Assembly (NCBI GenBank): GCA_019636235.1
Contig: JAHBXW010000019.1
Coordinates: 1-64,000, forward strand
Origin: Planctomyces sp.
Lineage (GTDB): Bacteria; Planctomycetota; Planctomycetia; Planctomycetales; Planctomycetaceae
Direction: 5' to 3'
Length of the DNA stretch: 64,000 nucleotides
The translations under genes were made by a program, and so were the position numbers. Below the pieces are notes generated by a model. It saw only the letters and a program-made list of their open reading frames with translations, had not been told where the DNA came from and did not search any database. Below are positions 16,816 through 26,982 of the stretch, piece by piece (position 1 is the stretch's first letter; each line of letters begins with the position of its first letter).

Positions 16816-19452
16816 GTGTCCGTGGCCGCAAAACGGAAAAAGGGACTGGTGATCGTCGAATCGCCCGCCAAGGCGAAGAAGATCGGCGGTTTTCTCGGCA
16901 GCGACTACGAAGTCCGCGCCAGCATGGGGCACGTCCGCGACCTCCCCAAGGACGCCTCGGAAATTCCGGAGGAGCTGAAAAAGCAGTCCTGGGCCCGGCT
17001 GGGCGTGAACATCGACGAGGAATTCGCCCCGCTGTACGTCGTCGCGGCCGAAAAGAAGAAGGTCGTCAAGGACCTCCAGACGCTGCTCAAGAATGTCGAC
17101 GAACTCATCCTCGCGACGGACGAAGACCGCGAGGGCGAAAGCATCGGCTGGCATCTGGCGGAACTCCTCAAGCCGAACGTTCCCGTCAAGCGGATGACGT
17201 TCGACGAAATCACCAAGCCCGCGATTCTCAAGGCCATCCAGAACACCCGTGAACTCGACCAGAACCTGGTTCAGGCGCAGGAGACCCGGCGGGTTCTGGA
17301 CCGGCTGTACGGATACACCCTCAGCCCGTTGCTGTGGAAGAAGATCCGCCGGGGCCTGTCGGCCGGCCGCGTGCAGAGCGTCGCCGTCCGGGTGCTGGTG
17401 CGCCGCGAACTGGAACGACTGGCCTTCGTGAAAGGGTCGTACTGGGACCTGAAAGCCACGCTGGAGACGCCGAAGAACGTGAGCTTCCCGGCGCAGTTGG
17501 CGACGGTCGGGGGCCGGCGGGTCGCGCAGGGCAAGGACTTCGACGAATCGACCGGCCGCATCCAGGACGGCGTGGACGTCCTGCTCCTGGAAGAAGCCGC
17601 CGCCCGTGAACTCCGCGAGCGCCTGCAACGGGCGGTCTGGACGGTGACGGACGTCGAGCAGCGGCCGCAGAAGCGCTCCCCCGCTCCACCCTTCACCACC
17701 AGCACCCTGCAACAGGAGGCGAACCGCAAGCTTGGTCTGAGCGCTCGCGAGACCATGCAGGTCGCCCAGCGCCTCTACGAAGACGGCGCCATCACTTACA
17801 TGCGTACCGACAGCGTCTCGCTGTCCCGCGAGGCGGTCACCGCGGCCCGCGGACGCATCGCTGATCGCTACGGCGCGGATTACCTGTTCCCCGGCGAACA
17901 GCGGCAGTACAGCAACCGCACCAAGAACGCACAGGAGGCCCACGAGGCGATCCGCCCCGCGGGCACGGAAATGCAGACCGGCGAGGAACTGGGCCTGTCC
18001 GGACGCGAACTCCGCCTGTACGACCTGATCTGGAAGCGGACGATGGCCTCGCAGATGGCCGACGCCCGGCTGATCTTCACCACGGCCACCATCGCCGCCG
18101 AAAACGCGGAGTTCCGCGCCACCGGCCGGCAGATCGAGTTCCCCGGCTTCTTCCGCGCCTACGTCGAAGGCAGCGACGATCCCGAAGCCGCCCTCGAAGA
18201 CCAGGACTCCACGCTGCCGCCGCTGGAAACCGGACAGACTCTCAACTGCCGCGACGTCGAGGCGCTGGGCCACGAAACCAAGCCCCCCGCCCGCTACACC
18301 GAAGCCACCCTCGTCCGAAAACTCGAGGAGGAAGGGGTCGGCCGGCCCAGCACCTACGCCAGCATCATCGGCACCATCCAGGACCGCGGGTACGTTCGCA
18401 AGGCGAACAACCAGCTGATTCCCACGTTCACGGCGCTGGCCGTCACGCGGCTTCTCGAACAGTACTTCCCCCAGCTCGTCGACCTGCAGTTCACCGCACA
18501 GATGGAGCAGTCGCTGGACGACATTTCCAACGGCCAGGCGGACCGGCTCCCGTATCTCAAGAAGTTCTACAGCGGGGACGAGGGGCTGGAAGGCCAGGTC
18601 AAGGCCAAGGAAGAGCAGATCGATCCGCGCCAGGCCTGCACGATCCAGCTCGATCGGCTGCAGTCGGCGGTGCGCGTCGGCAAGTTCGGCCCGTACCTGG
18701 AACGTCAGTTGAACGGGGACCTGACCACGGCGTCGCTGCCGGACGACATCTCGCCCGCCGATCTCAGCAATGAACTCGCCGAGGAACTGTTCCTCCGCAA
18801 GCAGCAGGGGCCAAAGTCGCTGGGCATGGAGACCGAAACCGGCAAGCCGATCCTGGTGATGAACGGTCCCTTCGGCCCGTACCTCCAACTGGGCGAGATC
18901 GAACCCGAGGGGCCGAAGCCGAAACGGGTCTCGATTCCGAAGACGATGGATCCGGACGCCGTCGAATTTGAAACGGCCGTCGCCCTGCTCAGCCTGCCGC
19001 GCCAGCTCGGCAAACATCCCGAGGACAACAAGGTCGTCAATGCCGGGATCGGACGATTCGGGCCGTACGTGCAGCACGCGGGAAAGTACAAGTCGCTGGG
19101 CAAGGACGACGACGTGCTGACGATCACCCTGGAGCGGGCGGTCGAGTTGTTGAAGGAGGTAAAGGGTCGGGCGGCCGTCACGCCGCTGAAGGAGCTGGGC
19201 GAACACCCCTCCGAAGGGGGGCCGGTGCAGGTCTTCGAGGGGCGGTATGGCCCCTATGTGAAACACCAGAAGACGAACGCGACGATCCCCAAGGACCGCG
19301 ACCCGACGGAGATCACCCTCGACGAGGCGGTGGCGCTGCTGGCCGCCCGGGCCGCATCCGGGAAGAAGAAGCCGGCTCGCGGCGGCCGGAAGTCGACTCC
19401 CAGCACGGCCGCCCGCAAGACGCCCAAACGCGGGAAGAAAAAGGACGACTGA
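16816..19452 (+). CDS. topA: DNA topoisomerase I (type IA)
   Basis: Relaxes negative supercoils through a 5'-phosphotyrosine intermediate. The 878-residue protein has the Toprim motifs ([12 protein letters not shown] at 12-23, TDEDREGE at 101-108) and the catalytic tyrosine at 328 in AITYMRTDS. The C-terminal part lacks the four-cysteine zinc fingers of the E. coli enzyme. Instead it has four FGPY/YGPY-type repeats ([32 protein letters not shown]) and ends in a Lys/Arg-rich tail. The start is GTG at 16816; another GTG two codons on is equally possible. The gene stands alone between a divergent operon and a hypothetical gene. Confidence 0.97.
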   Translation: MSVAAKRKKGLVIVESPAKAKKIGGFLGSDYEVRASMGHVRDLPKDASEIPEELKKQSWARLGVNIDEEFAPLYVVAAEKKKVVKDLQTLLKNVDELILATDEDREGESIGWHLAELLKPNVPVKRMTFDEITKPAILKAIQNTRELDQNLVQAQETRRVLDRLYGYTLSPLLWKKIRRGLSAGRVQSVAVRVLVRRELERLAFVKGSYWDLKATLETPKNVSFPAQLATVGGRRVAQGKDFDESTGRIQDGVDVLLLEEAAARELRERLQRAVWTVTDVEQRPQKRSPAPPFTTSTLQQEANRKLGLSARETMQVAQRLYEDGAITYMRTDSVSLSREAVTAARGRIADRYGADYLFPGEQRQYSNRTKNAQEAHEAIRPAGTEMQTGEELGLSGRELRLYDLIWKRTMASQMADARLIFTTATIAAENAEFRATGRQIEFPGFFRAYVEGSDDPEAALEDQDSTLPPLETGQTLNCRDVEALGHETKPPARYTEATLVRKLEEEGVGRPSTYASIIGTIQDRGYVRKANNQLIPTFTALAVTRLLEQYFPQLVDLQFTAQMEQSLDDISNGQADRLPYLKKFYSGDEGLEGQVKAKEEQIDPRQACTIQLDRLQSAVRVGKFGPYLERQLNGDLTTASLPDDISPADLSNELAEELFLRKQQGPKSLGMETETGKPILVMNGPFGPYLQLGEIEPEGPKPKRVSIPKTMDPDAVEFETAVALLSLPRQLGKHPEDNKVVNAGIGRFGPYVQHAGKYKSLGKDDDVLTITLERAVELLKEVKGRAAVTPLKELGEHPSEGGPVQVFEGRYGPYVKHQKTNATIPKDRDPTEITLDEAVALLAARAASGKKKPARGGRKSTPSTAARKTPKRGKKKDD

Positions 19453-19565
19453 GCCGTTGCGGGAGGCTGCCCGCTCGATCATTCTGCAGAGACCGGCGAC
19501 TGGCCCGTGCGGTGCTTGCAGACCCGCCGTGACAGGCCTCCGGGTTCTGGCGGAGCAGTCGCCGC

Positions 19566-21665
19566 ATGTCGCAGAGCAGTCACCATCGTCGACGCCCCGT
19601 CGGTCTGCCGTCGGTCCAGAAAAACGGCGGCAAAGGGAAGCGTCGGCGACGCGGATCCTCGCATAGCCTGCCGACCGCCCGGATCGTCGGCGTGGCGCTG
19701 GCGGTCGCCCTGGCGGTCGCGGCGTTCATCGCCATTGCAGAGTTTCGCGCGCGACGCCGCGCGGCCGAACCAGAGTTCCAGGCGCGGCCGCTCGCCTGGG
19801 AAGTGCCCGCCGACGTCGATTCTTACGTGTCGACCGTCCGGCACCCGTCGAAGCCTGACAGCAGCGGCGGCGATTCCCGCGCCCCCGCCAGCTCGCAGCC
19901 CGCGTCCGTGTCCCCGGCGACGGATGCGCCCCCCGCCCCCGAACTGGCATCCGAGCCGCCGCCGGAAGAGATCGAAGAGACCGTCGCCGCGGACGCTCCG
20001 CCAACGTCAGCGCCCGCCGAGACGCCCGTCGTCAGCCGCCGCATCCCGAAGACCGGCGGCCGCCGCTGGACTGTTCAGCCCGATCCGCCGCGCGGCCGCT
20101 GGAACAGCGGGCACGGTCCGATGCCGCAGACCCTGTTCACCGGCATCTCGACCCCCGGCGTCCAGTTCGTGCGCTCCGAAGAGCCGATCGCCCTGCTCGA
20201 GATTCCTGTCGGCGGCGGGGATTACGAGTACGCCGCCTGGGATCTGATCACCGGCAAAGCCCGGGGCAATAAGGTGCATCGGACCGGCGCGGCCCATGCG
20301 CCGACGATCAGCCCGGACGGCACGCTGCTCGCCGTCCGCCGGATTCCGAAGCAGCGTCCCGACCCCGCGGACTCCGAATCGCCCGTCATTGAACTCTGGT
20401 CGCTGGATTCGGGCCGTTTGACGCAGGTCATCCAGGCCGGCGAGCCGGGAGCAACGGTTGCGTACGCGGAGCTGCCCACGGCCGACCGGCTGATCACGTT
20501 CACTTATGCGGGCACGGACCGGCAGCGCGCCAAACATCTGCGGATCTGGGATGCCCGCACCGGCCGACTCATCCGGGAGATCGCCTGGAACTCGCAGTTC
20601 GACGCCACGCGCTGCACGCTCAGCCCGGGGGGACGGTTCCTCGCGAACATCGACGGATTCCGCCCGGCGCCGCTGCAGTTTTATGACCTCGAATCGGGCG
20701 AGCTGGCCGGGGAGGCGGCGCTGCCGCCGCAGAACGCCCGCGGCGAGCACTTCGAATGGGTGGACCTCGACTTCTCGCCGGACGGCCGGGAGTTCGCCGC
20801 GTTGCGCACCTCGCAGGCGGCGACGGAACTGACGGTGTTCGATCTCGCGACCGGCGATGCGGTTCGGTCCCATCGCCTGCCTGGTCAGGTCTTCGCCTCC
20901 GTGCCGTCCAGCGGCGCGTACCAGGGCCGCATGCTGGAATGGCTGCCGGACGGCTCGGGCTGGCTGCTGGTGGGCGGTCTGATTCTCGACGACGTCAGCG
21001 GCCAGGCGGTGTGGATGCTGGACCCGCGATCCAATACGTCGCCGCGACGGATTCTGGGGGAGGAGGTCTGCTGGGTGTCGAAGGAGAAGGCCGGCCCGGC
21101 CGAGTCGCGGTACACGTTTCAGGTTCAATCCATTCCGTGGGCCGAGATTCGGTCGGCGCTCGGGCGGACGGACGAAGCCGGCGCGATGTTTGGCCCGGGG
21201 GCGTTCGTCAGCGTTCAGCTGCACGTCGCCACGGCGGACCCGGAGGATGGCTCCGCGACGGAGACAGCCCTCGCCGAGGCGCTTTCCGCGCGGCTGTCGG
21301 ACGCCGGATTTCGAATCTCGGAAGAGGAACCGCTGGTGTTCGAGGTCCGCTATCAGGAGTCCGAGGGGCTGATGCTGCAGCCGCGTCCGCAGTCGCCGGC
21401 GCCGGTCGGACAAGCGGGGGGCCGAATGATCAAGACGACGCAGATCGAGCTGGAGACGACCTGGCGCTCGGCGGACGGTCGCACAATCTACTGGAAACGG
21501 ACTCAGGAATTTCAGCCGACGCATCTGTCGCCGGACGCTGGTCCGGGAACGGCCCGCGCTGAGGCGCTCCAGTTGGCGCTGCGCCGGATCGCGGCATTGC
21601 CTATTCCGAGATTTCTGGGCGTCGCCGGCGGCGGCACGTTGCCCCTCCAGGCCGCCCTGCCCTGA
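19566..21665 (+). CDS. Membrane-anchored beta-propeller-like protein
   Basis: A 699-residue protein. A basic N-terminus is followed by one membrane span (residues about 39-59), then a Pro/Ala-rich linker to about 165. Repeating blade-like segments such as SPDGTLLAVRR, LRIWDARTGRLIRE and FDLATGDAV suggest a WD40/YVTN-type propeller to about 500. The last 160 residues form a separate alpha/beta domain (ALAEALSARLSDAGFRI). The ATG at 19566 lies just before a run of basic residues. It is a likely periplasmic scaffold or sensor; the partner is unknown. Confidence 0.78.
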   Translation: MSQSSHHRRRPVGLPSVQKNGGKGKRRRRGSSHSLPTARIVGVALAVALAVAAFIAIAEFRARRRAAEPEFQARPLAWEVPADVDSYVSTVRHPSKPDSSGGDSRAPASSQPASVSPATDAPPAPELASEPPPEEIEETVAADAPPTSAPAETPVVSRRIPKTGGRRWTVQPDPPRGRWNSGHGPMPQTLFTGISTPGVQFVRSEEPIALLEIPVGGGDYEYAAWDLITGKARGNKVHRTGAAHAPTISPDGTLLAVRRIPKQRPDPADSESPVIELWSLDSGRLTQVIQAGEPGATVAYAELPTADRLITFTYAGTDRQRAKHLRIWDARTGRLIREIAWNSQFDATRCTLSPGGRFLANIDGFRPAPLQFYDLESGELAGEAALPPQNARGEHFEWVDLDFSPDGREFAALRTSQAATELTVFDLATGDAVRSHRLPGQVFASVPSSGAYQGRMLEWLPDGSGWLLVGGLILDDVSGQAVWMLDPRSNTSPRRILGEEVCWVSKEKAGPAESRYTFQVQSIPWAEIRSALGRTDEAGAMFGPGAFVSVQLHVATADPEDGSATETALAEALSARLSDAGFRISEEEPLVFEVRYQESEGLMLQPRPQSPAPVGQAGGRMIKTTQIELETTWRSADGRTIYWKRTQEFQPTHLSPDAGPGTARAEALQLALRRIAALPIPRFLGVAGGGTLPLQAALP

Positions 21666-21758
21666 TCGCGGTCGCTCCCCTGAACGGGGCGGCGTCACCG
21701 CACCGCCAGCCGCCCGGCCGGAAACGGATTTGACGACGGACTTCTGCCAGGAGCCGCA

Positions 21759-23312
21759 ATGGATGCCATGATCCGGGGGTTGCTCCGACCCGAGGCATTC
21801 GACCATCCGGTCGAGCATCTCGAACTGCTGGAAACCCACATCTCGTGGGTGATCCTGACAGGCTCGTTGGCCTACAAAATCAAGAAGCCGGTCAGTTTCG
21901 GGTTCGTCGATTTCTCGACGCTCGAGCGCCGGCGGACGTTCTGCCACGAGGAAATCCGCCTGAACCGCCGGCTGGCGCCCGATCTGTACCTGTCCGTCGA
22001 GGAAATCCGCGGCAGCGCCGACGCGCCACGGCTGCATGGCGCAGGCCCGCCGTTCGAATATGCGGTCCGGATGCGCGAGTTCCCCCAGGATGCGCTCCTC
22101 ACGCGCGTCCTCGCACGCGGCGAACTGCTGCCGCGGCATGTCGACGGGCTGGCCCGCACGATCGCGAAGTTTCACGCCGCCGCAGATGTCGCCTCCGAGC
22201 GAGACACGTATGGCGATCCCGAATCCGTCCGTCGGCCGGAGACTGAGAACCTCGACATCCTGGCCCGACTGACGCCCGAAGCCCCGATCCTCGCGCGCCT
22301 GCGAACCTGGTGCGACGCCGAGTACGCTCGCAGGCGCGACTGGTTCGCCAGCCGCAAACAGCTCGGACGCGTCCGCGACTGCCACGGCGACATGCACCTC
22401 GGCAACATGCTGCTGCTCGACGACGCCGTGCAGGTGTTCGACTGTCTGGAGTTCAATCCGGGCCTGCGCTGGACGGACGTCATCGCCGAGATCGCGTTTG
22501 TCGTCATGGACCTGCAGGAGCGCGGCAGCCGCCCGCTGGCCTATCGGCTGCTGAACGTCTGGCTGGAGGAGTCGGGCGATTACGCGGCGCTCTCCGGCTG
22601 GCCGTGGTATTTCGTCTACCGGGCGCTCGTGCGAGCCAAAGTGGCGGCGCTGCGGCTCGCGCAATCGGACGTCCCGGACGAGGAGCGCCGGGCAAAGACC
22701 TCCGAGCGCGATCAGTACCTCGCGCTGGCCGAGTCGGCCTCAGCGCCCCGCGGCGGCGCGCTGATCCTGCTGCACGGCGTCTCGGGAACCGGCAAGTCGC
22801 ATGCGGCCCGCCGGCTCTGCGAACAGCTCCCCGCCGTCCGCCTGCGGTCCGATGTCGAACGCAAACGGCTGTTTGGAAAATGGGGCCAGCCTCGCGAACC
22901 CGTCCGAACGGGCGACCTGTATGATCCCGCGGTCGCCGACGAACTGTATGGAGAGACGCTGCCCACGCTGGCCGGCCACGCGCTCGACGGCGGATTCCAC
23001 GTCGTCGTCGACGCCACGTTTCTGATGCGGGATCAGCGAGACCGATTTCGAAGGCTCGCGCGGGAACGCCATGTGCCGTTCGTCCTGCTCGACCTCCAGG
23101 CCAGCCGAGAAACGCTGGCGCGCCGCATCCGTGAACGCGCCGCCGCCGGCCATGACCCTTCCGACGCCGATCTGGCCATTCTTGATCAGCAACTCGCCAG
23201 CCGCCAGCCGCTGGGCGACGACGAACTTTCTGAAACGCTGTCGATCGACGCCGAGTCCGACGGCTGGGCCGACGACCTGCCGAACCGCATCGCCGCCCGA
23301 CTCGCCCACTGA
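21759..23312 (+). CDS. APH-like kinase fused to an AAA-type ATPase/kinase
   Basis: A 517-residue fusion. The N-terminal half is an aminoglycoside-phosphotransferase-like fold with the Brenner-type motif CHGDMHLGNM near 208-217 and metal-binding VFDCLEFNP near 226-234. The C-terminal half, from about residue 330, is a P-loop kinase (HGVSGTGKSHAARRL) of the AAA_33/zeta-toxin-like class, ending near 510. This architecture is found in many bacteria and is not known to me to confer drug resistance; small-molecule kinase activity is the usual guess. It is a single gene converging on the esterase gene. Confidence 0.88.
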   Translation: MDAMIRGLLRPEAFDHPVEHLELLETHISWVILTGSLAYKIKKPVSFGFVDFSTLERRRTFCHEEIRLNRRLAPDLYLSVEEIRGSADAPRLHGAGPPFEYAVRMREFPQDALLTRVLARGELLPRHVDGLARTIAKFHAAADVASERDTYGDPESVRRPETENLDILARLTPEAPILARLRTWCDAEYARRRDWFASRKQLGRVRDCHGDMHLGNMLLLDDAVQVFDCLEFNPGLRWTDVIAEIAFVVMDLQERGSRPLAYRLLNVWLEESGDYAALSGWPWYFVYRALVRAKVAALRLAQSDVPDEERRAKTSERDQYLALAESASAPRGGALILLHGVSGTGKSHAARRLCEQLPAVRLRSDVERKRLFGKWGQPREPVRTGDLYDPAVADELYGETLPTLAGHALDGGFHVVVDATFLMRDQRDRFRRLARERHVPFVLLDLQASRETLARRIRERAAAGHDPSDADLAILDQQLASRQPLGDDELSETLSIDAESDGWADDLPNRIAARLAH

Positions 23313-23347
23313 GCGGCGCGGGCCGGCGCTGCAGCCGACAGCCGCCG

Positions 23348-25255
23348 TCAGTCCCCCGCCCGATTGGCCAGCGCCTCGAGCTCCGGAATGTCGAACTCCT
23401 CGAGCAGCCCGAACGTGAACAGCTCGGGGCCGTTCGGAATCGCCAGATTCTCTGAGATGATCTGTTTGAGGGACGTCAGCCCGCCGTCGCACGTGACCCG
23501 GACGATTGCGCCTTCCCCCGCGGCCGCCGCGCACAGCGCCCCCAGCGACGTCCGACGACCGACGGCGATCGCCTCCAGCGGCAGTCCCGTCTGCGCGGCC
23601 CACCAGTCCGCTGCCGCGTTGGTCTGCGCGGACAGCACCCCCAGTGGGCGCGAACCCACCGCCGACACCAGCAGCCCGAACAGGAAGTCCCGCGACGGAA
23701 TCTTCGATTCGCCCGTGTTGTAGGGATCGATCGCCAGCACCCGCACGCCCTCCCGCAGCAGCCCCTCGATGCGCGCCGCCTGGCTGGCCCGCCCGTCGTC
23801 CGCCAGCAACATGACGCAGCGCGTCGCCCCGTCAGGCACGAACTCCGTCGCCGGAATCGTGAACCGGTCCGAGAGATTCAGCGCCCAGCGGTTCACGTCC
23901 ACGCCGCCGGAATGGCTCGATTCCAGCAGCTCCGCGGACGTCGCTGCGAGCGGCTCGTACCGCAGAATTTCGCGCAGCCGCGACCGGCGTTTCTCCGGCG
24001 CCGCATCGCCGGCGGGCCGGGGCAGGTCTTCAGCCAGCGCCCTCGCCAACGACTGGAACCCCAGGTTCATCGAAGGCAGCGGAACCTGCAGAACGTCGGC
24101 GCTGTACACCTCGGACTGGCAGGGGATTTCGCGGGGATCGAACGGCTGGCCGTCGTAGAAGTGCCGGCCGATCATCCGGTACAGCGCCTCGCGATTGTCC
24201 TGATCGAAATTGTGCGTGCCGGGCAGGTGGTTGATGTGGGCCGTCAGCCGATCCGAGGCGCCATACAGCGCGAACGCCGGACGGGCGGCCTCCAGCAGCG
24301 GCGGCAGCGCGTGGCCCGCCGCGAAGCAGCAGTTGTCGCGGTCGTTGAACGTGAGCAGCGTGGGCCGCGGGGCGCGCATCGCCGTCAGCAGTGCGTAGTC
24401 GGCCGTCGTCGCCAGATCCGTCGGCGTCTGCTCGGAATCCCCCAGGTCCGAGTGAAACAGCGCCCGCGTCCGGAAACTCGAATAGCCCGCCACCGGATCG
24501 CACAGCCTGACCCGCTCGTCCAGCGAGCTGATGAAGATCGTCTGCCAGCCCCCGCCGGACAGCCCCGCCACGGCGACCCGCTCGGGATCCGCATGCTCGT
24601 GATCCAGCAGCAGGTCCAGGCCTCGGCTCATCGCCAGGTAGAAGCAGGCGATCCCGCTCGTCCCGCACAGATCGAGCTGGTTCATCGTGTAATGGTTGAA
24701 CTCGGGGCCGTTGAGCTGGCCCATGCCGAACCATTCCAGGTTCAGGGCCAGCATGCCGCGTTTTGCCTGGTTGATGCAGCGAATCTGCTTGTAGTCGGCG
24801 GCCTTGCCCGCGCTGTCGTGCCCGTTGACGTTCATCACGACCGGCACGCGGCCCTCCAGGTTCCGCGGCTCATACAGCAGGGCCGGCGCCCACATGCCCG
24901 GAACGATCTCGTACCGCAGCTTGCGGATCACGTACTCGGACTGCTCGATCACGTCCAGCCATTCGACGTGCGTCGGGGACTCGCGCCAGCCCCGGGCGGC
25001 CCCGCGAAAGACCACGCGTTCGAACGTCGCGCGCCGCGCCTCCGTCGCGATCCGCTCCCACTCCTCGACCGACTCCGCCCGCGGCAGCGGCGGCATCTTC
25101 GACAGCACGTACTGCTCGATCTGCGACTGGACCACCGCCGTTGGCGTCCCCCGCGCGGACAACGCCGCGGAGATCTCCGGCGCCTCGATCGCCGCGACCG
25201 GATTCGCCGTCAGCCACAGGCCCAGGGCCGCCGCTCCGACAAGCAGTCCTCGCAT
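23348..25255 (-). CDS. Secreted alpha/beta hydrolase, acetyl-xylan-esterase-like
   Basis: A 635-residue exported protein. The ATG at 25255 follows AGGGGGGAG and precedes a signal peptide (GLLVGAAALGLWLTANPVAA); the TTG at 25279 is less likely. The first hydrolase domain has VMNVNGHD as oxyanion strand, GLSGGGW as nucleophile elbow near residues 250-256 and GTHNFDQDNR with the probable catalytic histidine. The C-terminal third looks like a second alpha/beta fold without a clear GxSxG. Such large esterases are common in planctomycetes that degrade sulfated or acetylated polysaccharides. The substrate is not known. Confidence 0.82.
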   Translation of the reverse strand: MRGLLVGAAALGLWLTANPVAAIEAPEISAALSARGTPTAVVQSQIEQYVLSKMPPLPRAESVEEWERIATEARRATFERVVFRGAARGWRESPTHVEWLDVIEQSEYVIRKLRYEIVPGMWAPALLYEPRNLEGRVPVVMNVNGHDSAGKAADYKQIRCINQAKRGMLALNLEWFGMGQLNGPEFNHYTMNQLDLCGTSGIACFYLAMSRGLDLLLDHEHADPERVAVAGLSGGGWQTIFISSLDERVRLCDPVAGYSSFRTRALFHSDLGDSEQTPTDLATTADYALLTAMRAPRPTLLTFNDRDNCCFAAGHALPPLLEAARPAFALYGASDRLTAHINHLPGTHNFDQDNREALYRMIGRHFYDGQPFDPREIPCQSEVYSADVLQVPLPSMNLGFQSLARALAEDLPRPAGDAAPEKRRSRLREILRYEPLAATSAELLESSHSGGVDVNRWALNLSDRFTIPATEFVPDGATRCVMLLADDGRASQAARIEGLLREGVRVLAIDPYNTGESKIPSRDFLFGLLVSAVGSRPLGVLSAQTNAAADWWAAQTGLPLEAIAVGRRTSLGALCAAAAGEGAIVRVTCDGGLTSLKQIISENLAIPNGPELFTFGLLEEFDIPELEALANRAGD

Positions 25256-25297
25256 CGCTCCCCCCTTCGTGTTGGACAATCGCCAGCCGGCGGTCGC

Positions 25298-26869
25298 TCA
25301 CGTGCCTTCCGCCGCCAGCCGCTGCAGCCGGCCCGCGATCATCACGCCTATCGCCAGCACGACGGCCGCGTCGACCACGCACAGCAGCCACAGCACGAAC
25401 TGCGCTGACGCACCCGGCATCGGAAACAGGATCATCGCCAGGCAGGTCCAGATCAACACGTTCGCCGCAATCACCACGCCGGCGGCCAGCGGAACGGCCA
25501 GCGGCCACGCCGCCCACCGCATCGCAATCGAAAACAACATCGTCAATTCCAGGACCAGCAGGACCTGCAGCAGGCCGTACAGCCAGCCCATGACCGTGTC
25601 CGCGTTGAAGAAGATGTCGCGGATCGCCGCTCCCAGAAAATCCGGCGCCAGCAACAGGCCCGCGGCGATCATGGCGATCCCCGGCCACAACCCCAGCAGG
25701 CAGCCCACGATCTTCGAAAAGGCCACGTCCGCCAGGCCCCGCGGCAGCATCATCAGCGACGACCACGTCAGATCATGCACCTCCGCCCGAAACACCCGGG
25801 CCGACGCCAGCACCGCATCCAGGATCAGGAACACGATCCCCCACCAGACGAAGAAGCCGCCCGCGTCCCGACGATCCAGCAGCGCCCCCGTGGACGACGC
25901 CAGCAGGACCGAAACGAACGCGATCAGCGAGTACACGGCCAACCGCAGCATCCCCCCCGCCTGGCCGCCGGTGATCTGCCGGAAATCCTTCCCCACCAGC
26001 GCCATTGTCCACGCCCGACGACTGCGGGGCTTGCCCAGCGACGGAACCAGCTTCCGCCACGTCGGCTGCGCCGATTCCACCGACTCCGCGCTGGTGCACG
26101 GCTCGAACAGGACCCAGGCCAGGAACAGCGCCGCCGCCGATTCCCCCAGCATCCATAACAGATGCATCGGAACCCGCGGCCCGGCGAACATCGGCGACAA
26201 CGCGCCTTCCACCAGCGCGCTGACGCTGGCGCTCCACAGGAAATCCACGACCTGGTTGCCTTCACCCAATTCGACTGTCCGCGAGCCTCCGCCGATCAGC
26301 TCAAACAGCGGCATCAACAGCGGCCCATACGCCCGCGCCAGCAGCAGCATGAACGCCATCACGCAGGCCGCTCCCGTCGTCCGCATCACGACCGACGACA
26401 GCAGCGACACCGCGCCCACCCACGCCAGATACGCCAATAATCCCGCGTACGTCGCCAGCACCTGTTCCAGCGTCACGCCGCCCAGAGTGATCGACAGCAG
26501 CGTGAACGGGATCTGCACGATCAGCAGCGACAGCATGCCCACCATCCGCGGCGCCCACTTCCCCAGCAGGATCGCGGCCCCCCCCACATCCGCCATCTTC
26601 AGCAGGCCCAGCGTCCGCTCCTCCTTCTCCTCCGTCACCGCGGACGAAAAGTAGGTCACCCCGACGAGCGTGATGAACACAATGTTCGCCCACGCGATCG
26701 AACGGAACAGCGCCAGCCCGGGCGCGCCGAAGAAACTGGACACCGAACTGGAAAACCACAGCAGGTACAGAACGATCAGCACCAGTCCGAACCGCATCAG
26801 ATGCGGACGGATGCTCCGGGCGTCCACCCGCAGGGCGCGGATCAGCAGGGCCAGCGACTTGCGGATCAT
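25298..26869 (-). CDS. ABC-2-type transporter permease, no ATPase partner nearby
   Basis: A 523-residue polytopic membrane protein with about 12 hydrophobic spans in two groups. The first half has FFGAPGLALFRSIAWANIVF and the EEKEERTLGLLK loop, which is typical of ABC-2/NatB-type export permeases. The ATP-binding subunit that such permeases need is not adjacent on either side. It lies 42 bases upstream of the esterase gene and 113 bases downstream of the AroD/AroE-like gene, all on the minus strand. The cargo is unknown. Confidence 0.82.
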   Translation of the reverse strand: MIRKSLALLIRALRVDARSIRPHLMRFGLVLIVLYLLWFSSSVSSFFGAPGLALFRSIAWANIVFITLVGVTYFSSAVTEEKEERTLGLLKMADVGGAAILLGKWAPRMVGMLSLLIVQIPFTLLSITLGGVTLEQVLATYAGLLAYLAWVGAVSLLSSVVMRTTGAACVMAFMLLLARAYGPLLMPLFELIGGGSRTVELGEGNQVVDFLWSASVSALVEGALSPMFAGPRVPMHLLWMLGESAAALFLAWVLFEPCTSAESVESAQPTWRKLVPSLGKPRSRRAWTMALVGKDFRQITGGQAGGMLRLAVYSLIAFVSVLLASSTGALLDRRDAGGFFVWWGIVFLILDAVLASARVFRAEVHDLTWSSLMMLPRGLADVAFSKIVGCLLGLWPGIAMIAAGLLLAPDFLGAAIRDIFFNADTVMGWLYGLLQVLLVLELTMLFSIAMRWAAWPLAVPLAAGVVIAANVLIWTCLAMILFPMPGASAQFVLWLLCVVDAAVVLAIGVMIAGRLQRLAAEGT

Positions 26870-26982
26870 GCGCGGGTCGGAATGAGGGGAGTGCGTCGTT
26901 GAACCGCGATTATGCCGGCGCGCCCGACGGCTGGAAACTCAGACCGCGAGCGGAAAGGCGGCGATTCGCCCACAGCCCGGCG

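Noticed and set aside
16807-19482. 891-residue minus-strand frame opposite topA
   Set aside because: topA is certain from its Toprim and active-site motifs.
20007-22664. 885-residue minus-strand frame spanning the propeller and APH-kinase genes
   Set aside because: It crosses two well-supported genes and has no domain features.
21759-23312. Aminoglycoside resistance gene
   Set aside because: The APH-like fold is fused to a P-loop kinase, a common chromosomal architecture not tied to resistance.
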